This document shows, piece after piece, positions 43,570 to 52,152 of a stretch of DNA of 64,000 nt. Origin of the DNA: an uncultured Rikenellaceae bacterium (lineage in GTDB: Bacteria > Bacteroidota > Bacteroidia > Bacteroidales > Rikenellaceae); assembly GCA_910577285.1 (NCBI GenBank), contig CAJTLO010000002.1:124001-188000 (forward strand), in the 5' to 3' direction. The notes below the pieces were generated by a model, which searched no databases, was not told the DNA's origin, and worked only from the letters and a program-made list of their open reading frames with translations. Position 1 is the first letter of the stretch, and the number at the start of each line of letters is the position of its first letter. A program made the translations under genes and the position numbers.

Positions 43570-43604
43570 CGAGGGATGTAAAACACGATGTTTTACATCC
43601 CTCG
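43570..43604. terminator. Terminator after the hydEGF operon
   Basis: A perfect 16-bp stem CGAGGGATGTAAAACA / TGTTTTACATCCCTCG, 3-nt loop, 53 nt past the stop of the last gene. A second weaker stem GCCCCCGA / TCGGGGGC lies at 43404-43431. Otherwise this spacer holds only the hydrogenase promoter. Confidence 0.75.
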
Positions 43605-43656
43605 TAGAAGGAGTCGTTTTGCCGGTCCGGCGGGAACCGTTCGCGGCGGTCCGGCG

Positions 43657-44139
43657 TCATTGCCTGCAGAGGGTGGCGTTCTCGTATTCCTGAATGAAGT
43701 CGTCGTAAAGGTCGTCCATCACCTCCAGCAGCTTGTGGAATACATCCTGGAAGGCGGATGCGTGGCGGAGGTACATGGAGCTGGTGATGATGGCGAAGCC
43801 GTCGTAGGCCTCCACTTTGCACGTCTTGTAGAGGTTCAGCTCATCGGCCGCATGCAGCACCCGGTTGTAGTCGTAATTCTCGATGTACGGTGCCCCGCGC
43901 ATGATGGTGACGTAGAACGGAGAGGAGTCCACGTCGCTGACCGTGATCCAGTGTTTGTTGCCCTCGGCCTTGAAGGCGATGTCGCCGTCCTCGTCGATCT
44001 CGGGGAGGTAGCCTTCGCATTTCAGGAAATCGAACAGTTCGGTACGCAGGGCCGTCTGTTCGGCCGTCAGCGTCTTCTGTGCCGCGGCGCGGGGCATTGC
44101 CAGTGCCGCCATGGCAAAGAGAAGGAGAAGTTTTTTCAT
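43657..44139 (-). CDS. Small secreted protein of unknown function (YbjN-like fold possible)
   Basis: A 160-residue protein with a clear signal peptide (MKKLLLLFAMAALAM, cleavage near AAAQ). The mature part resembles YbjN/chaperone-like folds: a short helix, then strands with EIDEDGDIAFKAEG and KHWITVSD, then helical TCKVEAYDGFAII and a C-terminal helix. I do not recognise a specific family with certainty. It starts 28 bp after hydF and precedes the terminator, so it belongs to the hydEGF transcript, although a periplasmic protein has no obvious part in H-cluster assembly. ATG 44139 precedes the signal peptide. Confidence 0.75.
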   Translation of the reverse strand: MKKLLLLFAMAALAMPRAAAQKTLTAEQTALRTELFDFLKCEGYLPEIDEDGDIAFKAEGNKHWITVSDVDSSPFYVTIMRGAPYIENYDYNRVLHAADELNLYKTCKVEAYDGFAIITSSMYLRHASAFQDVFHKLLEVMDDLYDDFIQEYENATLCRQ

Positions 44140-44167
44140 CGTATACAAGGGTTAAGTATGTGGTCCG

Positions 44168-45400
44168 TTATGCCGTCGCGGTGTTTTGCGCCCCGGGTGC
44201 GCGGCGCTCCATGTCCGGGTAGACCACCCGGTCGAGGATACCCGTCAGGTGGGCGATCGTGATGCCGTAGTTGGTCATGGGGACCTGTTGGGCCGATGCC
44301 CTGCCCAGGCGCGAGAGCACGTGCCTGCGGTTGAACATGCAGGCTCCGCAGTGGATGATCAGATCGTAGGGCGAAAGGTCGTCCGGAAAGTCGGCTCCCG
44401 CGACGATGTCGATCGCGAGTCCTTCGCCGATCCGTTTGCGCAGCAGGCGCGGGATCTTGACGCGGCCGATGTCCTCCGTGGCGGGGGCGTGGGTGCATGC
44501 TTCGGCGATCAGCACCCGCGACCGTTCCGTGAGGCGGTCGATCGCCGCCGCACCCTCCATGAAGGCGCGGATGTCGCCTTTGTAATGGGCGAAGAGGACG
44601 GAGAAGGAGGTGAGCATGCTTTCGGGCGGCGTCATGTCGCTGACGGCGGCGAATGCCTGCGAATCGGTAATCACCAGCCGGGGCGGTGCCGAAAGTGCGG
44701 CGAGGCTGCTGCGCATCCCCGCCGGGGTGCAGCTCACCACCGTGCACCCTTTGTCGAGCAGTTCCCGGATGGTCTGCACCTGCGGAAGGATGAGTCTTCC
44801 CTTGGGGGCCTGGGCGTCCTGCGGCATGACGAGCATCACCACGTCGCCCGTTCCGACGAGTCCTCCCGTGATGGAAACCTCCTCCGCTGCGCTCCTCCCG
44901 GCTTCGGCTATCGCTGCGATGAGCCTCTCGATGCCCTGCCCGGTCCGGGCGCTCACTGCGATCGGGTCGATACCCGTTTCCGTCCGCAGGGTCGCGAGTT
45001 CGGCCGTCCCGTCGGCAAGCAGGTCGGCCTTGTTGCGTACGAGTACCACGGGGATGTTCCGTTCGCCGAACCGCCCGATCCACTCCCGTTCGATATCGGT
45101 CGCTCCTCCCGCATGGACGATGAGTGCCACATCGGTCCGGTCGGCGGCCTTGCGGGTCCGGTCGAGCCGTTGCGGCCCCAGCTCTCCGGTGTCGTCGAAG
45201 CCGGCCGTGTCGATGAAGGTCACCGCTCCCAGTCCCGGGAGCTCCATGCTCTTGTTCACCGCATCGGTCGTGGTGCCGGCCACGTCCGATACCACGGCGG
45301 CCTGCTGCCCGGTGAGGGCGTTGACGAGCGACGATTTGCCGCTGTTGCATCGGCCGTAGATGCCGATGTGTATTCTGTTCGCTCTGGGTGTATGTTCCAT
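44168..45400 (-). CDS. hydF: [FeFe]-hydrogenase maturation GTPase HydF
   Basis: Scaffold GTPase on which the diiron subcluster is completed before transfer to HydA. About 410 residues. Walker A GRCNSGKSS (residues 16-24), G2/G3 with DVAGTTTD and DTAG, and G4 NKAD. The C-terminal [4Fe-4S] site has CTH and the HCGACMFNRR segment. ATG 45400 gives the usual short N-terminus; ATG 45427 is an alternative adding nine residues. 80 bp after hydG, 28 bp before the small secreted gene. Confidence 0.95.
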   Translation of the reverse strand: MEHTPRANRIHIGIYGRCNSGKSSLVNALTGQQAAVVSDVAGTTTDAVNKSMELPGLGAVTFIDTAGFDDTGELGPQRLDRTRKAADRTDVALIVHAGGATDIEREWIGRFGERNIPVVLVRNKADLLADGTAELATLRTETGIDPIAVSARTGQGIERLIAAIAEAGRSAAEEVSITGGLVGTGDVVMLVMPQDAQAPKGRLILPQVQTIRELLDKGCTVVSCTPAGMRSSLAALSAPPRLVITDSQAFAAVSDMTPPESMLTSFSVLFAHYKGDIRAFMEGAAAIDRLTERSRVLIAEACTHAPATEDIGRVKIPRLLRKRIGEGLAIDIVAGADFPDDLSPYDLIIHCGACMFNRRHVLSRLGRASAQQVPMTNYGITIAHLTGILDRVVYPDMERRAPGAQNTATA

Positions 45401-45480
45401 GGGTTTCGTTCGTTTCGTCGTTTGCATTCTTGTCGGCCGAGTCGGTAAGAGTGTCGGGCCGAGGTCTTCGGCGCCGCTCC

Positions 45481-46896
45481 TCAGAAGCGGAAGTCGCGTT
45501 CGCCGCGCTCGATGGCCGCGAGGTTTTCGGTGGCCTTCGTACGTACCTTGTCGTTGGGTACCCGGGCCATCTCCCGTGCGATCATCGCCTCACCCTTGAG
45601 CCGTGTCTGCGGCGAGGCGTAGTCCATGAGGTACTCCTTGAGCGTCATCAGCGCGTTGGGGGCGCAGCAGTTGGCGATCTGTCCCGTCTTCACGAGCGAC
45701 ATGAAACGGTCGCCCGTGCGCCCCAACCGGTAGCAGGCCGTGCAGAAACTGGGCACGTACCCCAGGTCGATGAGCCATGCGATGATCTGGTCGAGCGTGC
45801 GGTGGTCGCTCACGTCGAACTGTGCGGTATTCTCCTCGCTGCGGTCGGCTTCGTCGTATCCGCCCACGGAGGTGTTGGAGCCGCCGCTGATCTGCGACAC
45901 GCCCAGTTCGAGCACCTTCTCGCGTGCGGACTGCGTTTCGCGGGTGGAGATGATCATGCCCGTGTAGGGCACGCTGATGCGGATGACGGCCACGATCTTG
46001 TGGAAGATTTCGTCCGGAAGGGCGTTCTCGAAGTCGGCCACGTCGATGTCGTCGGCCGGGCAGATGCGGGGTACGCTGATGGTGTGCGGTCCTACGCCGT
46101 GCGCCGCTTCCAGGTGTTCGGCGTGCATGATGAGTCCGATGAAGTCGTAGAGGTAGTTGGTCAGCCCGAAGAGCACTCCGATGCCCACGTCGTCGATTCC
46201 GCCCTCCATCGCCCGGTCCATCGCTTCGGTGTGGTAGGCGTAGTCGCTCTTCGGACCGTAGGGGTGGAGTTTCCGGTAGTTCTCCTTGTTGTAGGTCTCC
46301 TGGAAGAGGATGTAGGTGCCGATGCCGGCGTCGGCGAGCTTCCGGTAGTTCTCCACCGTGGTCGCGGCGATGTTCACGTTCACGCGGCGGATGGCGCCGT
46401 TGCGGTGTTTGACGTTGTAGATGGTGCGGATGCTCTCCAGGATGTAGTCGATGGAGTTGCGCGGATGTTCGCCTGCCTCCAGCGCGAGGCGTTTGTGCCC
46501 CATGTCCTGCAGGGCGATGACCTCCGCCTCGATCTCCTGCTGGGTGAGCTGCTTGCGCAGCATGGTCCGGTTCTCGGCGTGGTAGGGGCAGTAGGTGCAG
46601 CCGTTGACGCAGTAGTTGGAGAGGTAGAGCGGTGCGAACATGACGATCCGGTTGCCGTATATCTTCTCCTTGATCCTGCGGGCCAGCGCGAACATCCGTT
46701 CGTTGAGGTCGGGCAGGTCGCACTCCAGCAGCACGGCCGATTCGCGGTGGGTGATGCCCTTGGCCGCTTCGGCTTTCTCCAGGATACGTTCTATCAGGGC
46801 GCGGTTGTGCCTGTTGGCCCGCGCGTATTCCATCGTTTCTACTATTTCGCCGTGGTCGATGAACTCTTCGGCTACTTTGGATTTTACGTCGTACAT
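45481..46896 (-). CDS. hydG: [FeFe]-hydrogenase maturase HydG (radical SAM tyrosine lyase)
   Basis: Cleaves tyrosine to provide CO and CN- for the H-cluster. 471 residues. Radical SAM motif C96-x3-C100-x2-C103 (CVNGCTYC) in a ThiH-like barrel, and the C-terminal auxiliary cluster motif C385-x2-C388-x22-C411 that distinguishes HydG from ThiH. 18 bp after hydE. Confidence 0.96.
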   Translation of the reverse strand: MYDVKSKVAEEFIDHGEIVETMEYARANRHNRALIERILEKAEAAKGITHRESAVLLECDLPDLNERMFALARRIKEKIYGNRIVMFAPLYLSNYCVNGCTYCPYHAENRTMLRKQLTQQEIEAEVIALQDMGHKRLALEAGEHPRNSIDYILESIRTIYNVKHRNGAIRRVNVNIAATTVENYRKLADAGIGTYILFQETYNKENYRKLHPYGPKSDYAYHTEAMDRAMEGGIDDVGIGVLFGLTNYLYDFIGLIMHAEHLEAAHGVGPHTISVPRICPADDIDVADFENALPDEIFHKIVAVIRISVPYTGMIISTRETQSAREKVLELGVSQISGGSNTSVGGYDEADRSEENTAQFDVSDHRTLDQIIAWLIDLGYVPSFCTACYRLGRTGDRFMSLVKTGQIANCCAPNALMTLKEYLMDYASPQTRLKGEAMIAREMARVPNDKVRTKATENLAAIERGERDFRF

Positions 46897-46914
46897 CGTT
46901 GTATGGTTAAACCG

Positions 46915-48003
46915 TTATTCTTTCGTATGTTCGTGTCGGAGGGTGGCTTCCCGCCCGTCGGCGGGTCCCCGGTAGTCTCCCCGTTCCCAGGATATGCGAT
47001 ACCCGATGGCGTTCAGCTGCCGCTCCAGTCCGCGCAGCCCTTCGGCCGACTCCAGCCCCGTGGCCTTCTTGTCGTTGTAGAGGGCGTATTTGGCACGGTT
47101 GGCCGGAGGCGAGAGGTTGGGCATGACCACGTTGGCGCCCGCCAGGATGCCCTGCTCGCGCCCGTCGGGGGCGAGTGTGGCCAGTGCCGTGGTGGAGGGG
47201 ATGAGCGCGTCGGGGAACATCAGCCGGAAGATGGCCAGCAGCATGAGCGTCGTGCGGATGCTGCCCGCAGGGCTGCCCGCGAAAGGCGTGTCGTTCTGCG
47301 GAATGTAGGGTCCCAGGCCGATCATCTGCGGGCGGAACTCCTCGATGAACAGGATGTCGCGCACCAGGTGTTCCGTCGTTTGTCCCGGGCTGCCCACCAT
47401 GACGCCCGTTCCCGTCTGGTAGCCTATCTCCTTGAGCTCTCTCAGGTTCTGCATACGGTGGTCGAAGGACATGGCGGCCGGGTGAAGTTGCGCGTAGTGC
47501 TCGCGCGTGGCGGTTTCGTGGCGCAGCAGGTAACGGTCGGCCCCCGCCCGGAAGAAGCGTTCGTAGGCCTCGCGGCTGCGTTCGCCCAGCGAGAGGGTGA
47601 TGGCGTTGTCGGGAAACTCCCGGCGGATGGCGTTCACCACCTCTTCGATCCAGTCGTCGCTGAGGGCGGCGTCTTCTCCTCCCTGTAGAACGAACGTTCT
47701 GAAACCTATCGTATTGCCCAGACGGCAGCAGGCCAGGATCTCCTCTTTCGAGAGCCGGTACCGCTCCACGCGGCGGTTGCTGCGGCGGATGCCGCAGTAG
47801 TAGCAGTCGTTGCGGCAGTAGTTCGTGATCTCGATCAGGCCGCGGATGAAGACGCCCGTGCCGAGGCGGCCGACGGCCACCTCGCGGGCCGCCTGCATGG
47901 CGTATGCGAGCAGCGGCCCCTCCGCCGCACCTTCCAAGAGGGTTGCATAATCTTCCGGGGCGAGGTGGTGCCGGAGGCGCAGAGAGTCTATCAACCGTTC
48001 CAT
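46915..48003 (-). CDS. hydE: [FeFe]-hydrogenase maturase HydE (radical SAM)
   Basis: Radical SAM enzyme acting on the HydG-derived iron complex to build the dithiomethylamine-bridged subcluster. 362 residues. Motif C63-x3-C67-x2-C70 (CRNDCYYC), followed by the BioB-like barrel, including LQGGEDA and MVGSPGQTTEHL. First gene of the maturase operon, with a good promoter about 95 bp upstream. Length is typical. Confidence 0.95.
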   Translation of the reverse strand: MERLIDSLRLRHHLAPEDYATLLEGAAEGPLLAYAMQAAREVAVGRLGTGVFIRGLIEITNYCRNDCYYCGIRRSNRRVERYRLSKEEILACCRLGNTIGFRTFVLQGGEDAALSDDWIEEVVNAIRREFPDNAITLSLGERSREAYERFFRAGADRYLLRHETATREHYAQLHPAAMSFDHRMQNLRELKEIGYQTGTGVMVGSPGQTTEHLVRDILFIEEFRPQMIGLGPYIPQNDTPFAGSPAGSIRTTLMLLAIFRLMFPDALIPSTTALATLAPDGREQGILAGANVVMPNLSPPANRAKYALYNDKKATGLESAEGLRGLERQLNAIGYRISWERGDYRGPADGREATLRHEHTKE

Positions 48004-48098
48004 TTTCCGGGTTTTGTCGTTCGCAATCGTAAAAACCGTTCGTTCTGCCGCGGTCGCGGGGATGGGACGGGTCCCGCGGCTGCACGGTTTGGTATTAA

Positions 48099-48128
48099 CA
48101 AAGTTACGGAATAATATGGCATAAACAA
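48099..48128 (-). promoter_or_regulatory. hydE promoter (-33/-7)
   Basis: Minus strand TTG (48126-48128), 19-nt spacer, TAACTTTG (48099-48106), close to the Bacteroidota consensus. The bases after the -7 read TTGTTAATACC, one Rex-like half-site without a matching second half. The rest of the gap 48004-48271 shows nothing else. Confidence 0.65.
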
Positions 48129-48271
48129 TCGCCCGTTCTCCCCTCGGGCGGGTATCTCGCTGTCGGATAGCGGTTATTATAAGTTTTTATATTTTCATCG
48201 GTTTTGCTTATGGCGTGCGGCGAGGTATCCGGCCAAAGGTTGCAGGGCGCCTTTTCCGGGAGAGGGCGGAA

Positions 48272-48305
48272 ACGAAAAGCGTTCCGGCAACTTGTGCCGG
48301 AACGC
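48272..48305 (-). terminator. Terminator of the DUF4837 gene
   Basis: Stem GCGTTCCGGCA / TGCCGGAACGC (48279-48289, 48295-48305), 5-nt loop, with a TTTTCGTTT tail on the minus strand. Lies just past the DUF4837 stop. Confidence 0.8.
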
Positions 48306-48323
48306 CTGTAATGCTTTGCGATG

Positions 48324-49340
48324 CTATCGCGCAGGTTGTGCGTCGGGGAACTTTACGGTGTAGACGATGTGTTCGAGCTGGCGCATCAGGTTGCGCTTCG
48401 GGTCTTTCGGGGAGTAGACGAAACAGTCGGCCGCCAGGACCCGTCCGCTCGCCCGGTCTACGGTGGCGTAGTTCACGAAGGGGCCGCCCATGTAGTCGTT
48501 CTCCACATACCAGAAGCCGCTCGTGCGTGCCCACAGCCTGCCGTCTATCCGGATGTACTCCACTTCCGGTTCGATGTAGTCTTCCGTGGCCATGAAAGAA
48601 CCCTCCGACGGTCCCGGAATGCGGCCCGTGAATTCGTTCCGCCGGGCGATCAGGTGCTCTTTCTGAAAATCTTCTGCTCCCGCATAGGGATAGCTGTAGA
48701 GGACGAGGCCCTGCGTGGCGGTGCGGACGTCGTTGCCGACCCATAGGAAATCGTCGCCCGAGCGCCCCTTGACCGAGAAGCCCCGGGGAATGTTCATCTC
48801 GATGCCGAAAAGGGTGCGTATCTCCTTGTCGATCCCCTTCTCGCCGTAACGGCGGTTGTTCTCCACGGCCCGGTCGCGCTCCGTGATCTCGAAGAGCTGC
48901 AACAGCTCCCTGCGGTTGTCGGAGAGGTAGCGCACCATGCTGTTGTCATCGGGGGCGGTGAGGGTGACGATGAGTTGGGGTCGGGCGTAGACGTCGTACC
49001 GGGCGACGGACGAGGGTTCCCCGAACTGCGGACCGACCTGCACGATGAGGATGTTGCGGTGGCGCAGGATAAGGTCCTTGAGCGCTCCCGGATTGACGCG
49101 CGACAGGTCGAAATGGGGCTCCACCTGGTTGAACATCGGAACGGGTTCCAGCAGGATCGCCCGCAGGGTGTCGCCCGCTTCGCCGTTCCAGAGTTGCTGG
49201 TCGGCGGAAACGACGATCTCGTAGGGCTTTCCGCCCGCATTGTTGAAGTCGCCCTTGCCGTCCTGCGGTTTGCAGGAGCCGGTCAGGATGGCCGCCGCGA
49301 GCAGGGAGGCCGTGCATAGGATGGAAACTATCTTTTTCAT
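48324..49340 (-). CDS. DUF4837 family lipoprotein
   Basis: A 338-residue exported lipoprotein: lipobox LTGSC, C23. The body matches the DUF4837 layout I know from Bacteroidota, with YEIVVSADQQLWNG near the mature N-terminus, RHRNILIVQVGP near residue 95, and a paired repeat of the type GFSVKGRSGDDFLWVG. The second half has GSFMATEDYIEPEVEYI, then ARTSGFWYVEN, MGGPFVNYA and DRASGRVLAADCFVYSP. Biochemical role is not known. ATG 49340 is chosen for the signal peptide; the frame runs open far upstream. Divergent from the deacetylase gene. Confidence 0.85.
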   Translation of the reverse strand: MKKIVSILCTASLLAAAILTGSCKPQDGKGDFNNAGGKPYEIVVSADQQLWNGEAGDTLRAILLEPVPMFNQVEPHFDLSRVNPGALKDLILRHRNILIVQVGPQFGEPSSVARYDVYARPQLIVTLTAPDDNSMVRYLSDNRRELLQLFEITERDRAVENNRRYGEKGIDKEIRTLFGIEMNIPRGFSVKGRSGDDFLWVGNDVRTATQGLVLYSYPYAGAEDFQKEHLIARRNEFTGRIPGPSEGSFMATEDYIEPEVEYIRIDGRLWARTSGFWYVENDYMGGPFVNYATVDRASGRVLAADCFVYSPKDPKRNLMRQLEHIVYTVKFPDAQPAR

Positions 49341-49484
49341 GGACAATGGATGTTGCGGTTCGTCGGGCCGTCGCAGCGGGTCCTGTCGGCCCGAAGGGGC
49401 GGCGCACGGTTGCGGAGCGATTCGTGCTGAAGCAAATATAGCAAAGATATGCGGAAATGCCGCGGCTATATACGGCAATGGTGC

Positions 49485-49492
49485 TAACTTTG
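49485..49492 (+). promoter_or_regulatory. Deacetylase promoter -7 element
   Basis: TAACTTTG 22 bp before the deacetylase ATG. In the same 60 bp, TATCTTTG (minus, 49442-49449) and TATATTTG (minus, 49433-49440) could serve the divergent DUF4837 gene. Confidence 0.45.
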
Positions 49493-49514
49493 CGTCCCAA
49501 ACGAAGGACCGCCT

Positions 49515-50234
49515 ATGTTCAGACCCTGTTTTTTGAGGCTTCTCAGGCCGCTGCTCCCCGACATGACGTGGGAGATGGCGGACAGAGAGACCGTGTACCT
49601 CACCTTCGACGACGGTCCGACGCCGGGGGTGACCGAATGGGTACTCAAAACCCTTGCCGGATACGGCGTGCGGGCGACCTTCTTTTGTCTCGGCAAAAAC
49701 GTGGAACAGCATCCGGAGCTCTACCGCGCCATCCGGGAGGCGGGGCACCGGGTGGGAAACCACTCCTACAGCCACATCAAAGGGTGGGGAATGCCCACCG
49801 AACAGTATGTGGAAGATGTGGATCTGGCCGGCCAACTGATCGAGTCCGATCTCTTCCGGCCTCCTTACGGGCGCATCCGCCGTCGGCAGGCCGAGGTGCT
49901 TTCGGCACGGTACCGGCTGGTGATGGGGAACGTGGTGAGTCAGGATTACAGCCTCTCGGTGTCGCCCCGGGAGTGTCTGCGCAACGTGACGCGCTCGGTG
50001 TGCGGCGGGTCGATCGTGGTGTTCCACGATTCGGCCAAAGCGTTCCGCAATACCGAATACGCCCTGCCGCGCTCGATCGAGCATATCCTGGCCGCAGGAC
50101 TCCGTTTCGGGACGATCGGCGCTGCGGAGGAACCCGCAGGTGCGTCTCTTTGCGACGAAGAATCGCCGAAGGCGTGCGCGGGGGCTACGGGCATGCCGCT
50201 GGCGGAGGCGGGCGGCTTTTCCGGACATGTATGA
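49515..50234 (+). CDS. Polysaccharide deacetylase (NodB/CE4)
   Basis: A 239-residue CE4 enzyme. Motif 1 TFDDGPTP (D32 base, D33 metal), motif 2 H83-S-Y-S-H87 (metal histidines), motif 3 RPPYGRIRR near residue 115 and motif 5 VVFHDS near 173 are all present. It removes acetyl groups from N-acetylglucosamine-containing polymers such as peptidoglycan or a surface glycan. No clear signal peptide, only a hydrophobic N-terminus; it may be membrane-attached. The C-terminal 25 residues are non-conserved. ubiX follows after 49 bp. Confidence 0.92.
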   Translation: MFRPCFLRLLRPLLPDMTWEMADRETVYLTFDDGPTPGVTEWVLKTLAGYGVRATFFCLGKNVEQHPELYRAIREAGHRVGNHSYSHIKGWGMPTEQYVEDVDLAGQLIESDLFRPPYGRIRRRQAEVLSARYRLVMGNVVSQDYSLSVSPRECLRNVTRSVCGGSIVVFHDSAKAFRNTEYALPRSIEHILAAGLRFGTIGAAEEPAGASLCDEESPKACAGATGMPLAEAGGFSGHV

Positions 50235-50283
50235 ATCGACGGTACGGGGCTGTGAGTCCGGTATCTCCAAAGGATCGATAGAT

Positions 50284-50844
50284 ATGAAAAAGATCGTGGT
50301 GGCCGTTACCGGTGCCAGCGGTGCGATATACGCCCGCAAGGTGGTCGAACGGTTGTTGCAGTCGCCCCGGGTGGGGCGGGTGGCCGTGGTGTGCAGCGCC
50401 AACGGGCGGAGGGTGATGGACTACGAACGGGAACGCCTGCCGGAAGGGGACAGGCGGCTGGTTCGGTACGATAACGACGACATGTTCGCTCCGCCGGCCT
50501 CCGGGTCGGCCGGTTACGACGGCATGGTGGTCGTCCCCTGTTCGATGGGAAGCGCCGGACGCATCGCTGCCGGCATCTCCGGCGATCTGATAGGCCGTGC
50601 GGCCGACGTGATGCTGAAGGAGCGCCGCCCGCTGGTGCTGGTGGTGCGGGAGACTCCGCTGAGTACGGTGCATCTGCGCAACCTGACCGCGCTCTCGGAG
50701 TGCGGGGCCGTGGTGCTCCCCGCCTCGCCCTCGTTCTATGCGGGGCCGGCGGATGTCGAGACGCTGTGCGATACGGTGGCCGTGCGGGCCGTCCGTATGT
50801 TGGGAATCGCTGCGCAGGGATACGAGTGGGGTGCGCAGGAGTGA
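50284..50844 (+). CDS. ubiX: Flavin prenyltransferase UbiX
   Basis: Makes prenylated FMN for UbiD-type decarboxylases. 186 residues. AVTGASGAIYARKV at the N-terminus is the FMN-binding signature; VVVPCSMGSAGRIAAGISGD near residue 80 and VVRETPLSTVHLRNLTALS near 121 are family hallmarks, with the terminal SFYAGP segment. ATG 50284 follows the deacetylase by 49 bp. The partner decarboxylase (UbiD or a menaquinone-pathway enzyme) is not in the window. Confidence 0.95.
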   Translation: MKKIVVAVTGASGAIYARKVVERLLQSPRVGRVAVVCSANGRRVMDYERERLPEGDRRLVRYDNDDMFAPPASGSAGYDGMVVVPCSMGSAGRIAAGISGDLIGRAADVMLKERRPLVLVVRETPLSTVHLRNLTALSECGAVVLPASPSFYAGPADVETLCDTVAVRAVRMLGIAAQGYEWGAQE

Positions 50845-50902
50845 AGGCGCACCGCCGTCGTCCGGAGCCGGTCGGCGTTTTTCGCAAATAGGAAAAAAAT
50901 AG

Positions 50903-50910
50903 TAATTTTG
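50903..50910 (+). promoter_or_regulatory. efp promoter -7 element
   Basis: TAATTTTG in an AT-rich patch, about 78 bp before the efp ATG. The -33 position holds TTTTTCG, a weak match. Confidence 0.45.
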
Positions 50911-50988
50911 CAATCCGTCGCCTGTGGCATGCGGCCGGGCGAACCTCTTGGACGGACAATATTATAAACCATAAATATCTTTCAGCAA

Positions 50989-51555
50989 ATGGCAACAACC
51001 GCAGACATAAAGAACGGTATGTGCATCGAGCTCGACGGCAAAACGTTCAGCGTTGTGGAGTTCCTGCATGTGAAACCGGGCAAGGGTCCCGCTTTCGTGA
51101 GGACGAAACTGAAGAATCTGGAGAACGGCCGTATTCTCGACAAGACTTTCTCGGCCGGCGAGCGCATCGAACCGGTGCGTGTGGAGCGTCGTCCCTACCA
51201 GTTTACCTACGAGGACGATCTGGGCGCCCACTTCATGCACACCGAAACCTTCGAGGAGATCACCATCGACAAGACGATGATCGAGAACGCCGACCTGATG
51301 ACCGACGGTCAGATCGTGGAGGTGATGTTCCACACCGACAAGGAGATGGTGCTTTCGGCGGAGCTTCCTCCCATCGTGGACATGGAGGTCACCTATACCG
51401 AACCGGGCATCAAGGGCGATACCGCCTCCTCCAACTCCCTCAAGGCTGCGACCGTGAATACGGGAGCGACGGTGAAGGTGCCGCTCTTCATCAATACGGG
51501 CGACAAGATCCGTGTGGATACCCGCACCCGCGAGTATTACGAAAGGATCAAGTAG
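50989..51555 (+). CDS. efp: Translation elongation factor P
   Basis: Rescues ribosomes stalled on polyproline. 188 residues, three beta-barrel domains. The loop entering the peptidyl-transferase centre is KPGKGPAFVRTK with tip lysine K32, so a lysine-type EF-P. The C-terminal OB domain ends GDKIRVDTRTREYYER. Ends 24 bp before a strong hairpin; monocistronic. Confidence 0.97.
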   Translation: MATTADIKNGMCIELDGKTFSVVEFLHVKPGKGPAFVRTKLKNLENGRILDKTFSAGERIEPVRVERRPYQFTYEDDLGAHFMHTETFEEITIDKTMIENADLMTDGQIVEVMFHTDKEMVLSAELPPIVDMEVTYTEPGIKGDTASSNSLKAATVNTGATVKVPLFINTGDKIRVDTRTREYYERIK

Positions 51556-51579
51556 TTTTCTGCGGCGTGCCGCAAGATG

Positions 51580-51609
51580 CGCAGGGGACCCCGATCGGGG
51601 TCCCCTGCG
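51580..51609. terminator. Perfect 30-bp palindrome after efp
   Basis: The arm CGCAGGGGACCCCGA and its complement meet with no spacer (centre CGATCG). It probably acts as the efp terminator hairpin, without a U-tract. Confidence 0.6.
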
Positions 51610-51880
51610 TCGTTGCTGGTCGGAAGCGTGCCGGGGGCACGGGCAGAGAGATGGACATGCACGGGAGCAGGGACCCGGTCCGGAACGAGGTGCTTCCGAT
51701 TGACGGTGGTTATGCGGGCAAGCTTCTTCTATGGCCAGCGCTTCTACTCCATCTACCCCGGGTCCAGGTATACCATCTTTAGAGGCTTCCTCTCCTGGTT
51801 TTGCTTCGGCTATCGGATAAGGAGTGCGCAGGGCCGTCCTGCGGAGGGCTGTGCTTCCGATGCGGGAGTCCGGACGTTGC
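51610..51880. other. Intergenic region of unusual composition
   Basis: About 270 bp between the efp hairpin and the microsatellite. Bases about 51715-51830 are less GC-rich than the flanks and keep long open frames on both strands, but with no motif or start I would trust. It could be a remnant or a dispersed repeat. Confidence 0.4.
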
Positions 51881-51968
51881 CCTGTCACCCCGTCGTCCTG
51901 TCACCCCGTCGCCCTGTCGTCCCGTCGTCCCGTCGTCCCGTCGTCCCGTCGTCCCGTCGTCCCGTCGC
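51881..51968 (+). repeat. Octanucleotide microsatellite, 11 units
   Basis: Eleven 8-bp units in register: CCTGTCAC, CCCGTCGT, CCTGTCAC, CCCGTCGC, CCTGTCGT, five exact CCCGTCGT, then CCCGTCGC. The perfect block is 40 bp. It ends 98 bp upstream of the panC -33 box. Confidence 0.93.
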
Positions 51969-52066
51969 AGGCTCCGTATCTTCTTTCTCTTTCCGCCGCT
52001 TGCCTTGCTGGTTCGTGGCGGCTCTTCGGCCGTGCGGCAGGGCGGTTGCAAAAAAAAGAGGGAAAA

Positions 52067-52097
52067 TTGGCGGTATATTGGAAAGTTGATAACTTTG
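52067..52097 (+). promoter_or_regulatory. panC-panD promoter
   Basis: TTGG (52067-52070), 19-nt spacer, TAACTTTG (52090-52097): a near-perfect Bacteroidota promoter, 55 bp before the panC ATG. The stretch between the microsatellite and this promoter holds no other feature. Confidence 0.75.
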
Positions 52098-52152
52098 CGG
52101 CCCGGACCCGGAAAATAAACGGAAGGTCCGCGGAGCAAGCAGAAAAAAAGAG

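Noticed and set aside
41272..47688. Very long plus-strand frames opposite hydB/hndB and hydG/hydE
   Set aside because: Shadow frames of well-identified minus-strand genes; compositionally biased and motif-free.
48095..48110. Second Rex operator at the hydE promoter
   Set aside because: Only one half-site (TTGTTAA) is visible; the opposite half is missing.
51577..52089. A 170-codon frame through the microsatellite
   Set aside because: Arginine/proline/serine-rich product of the repeat itself, no start context and no homology recognised.
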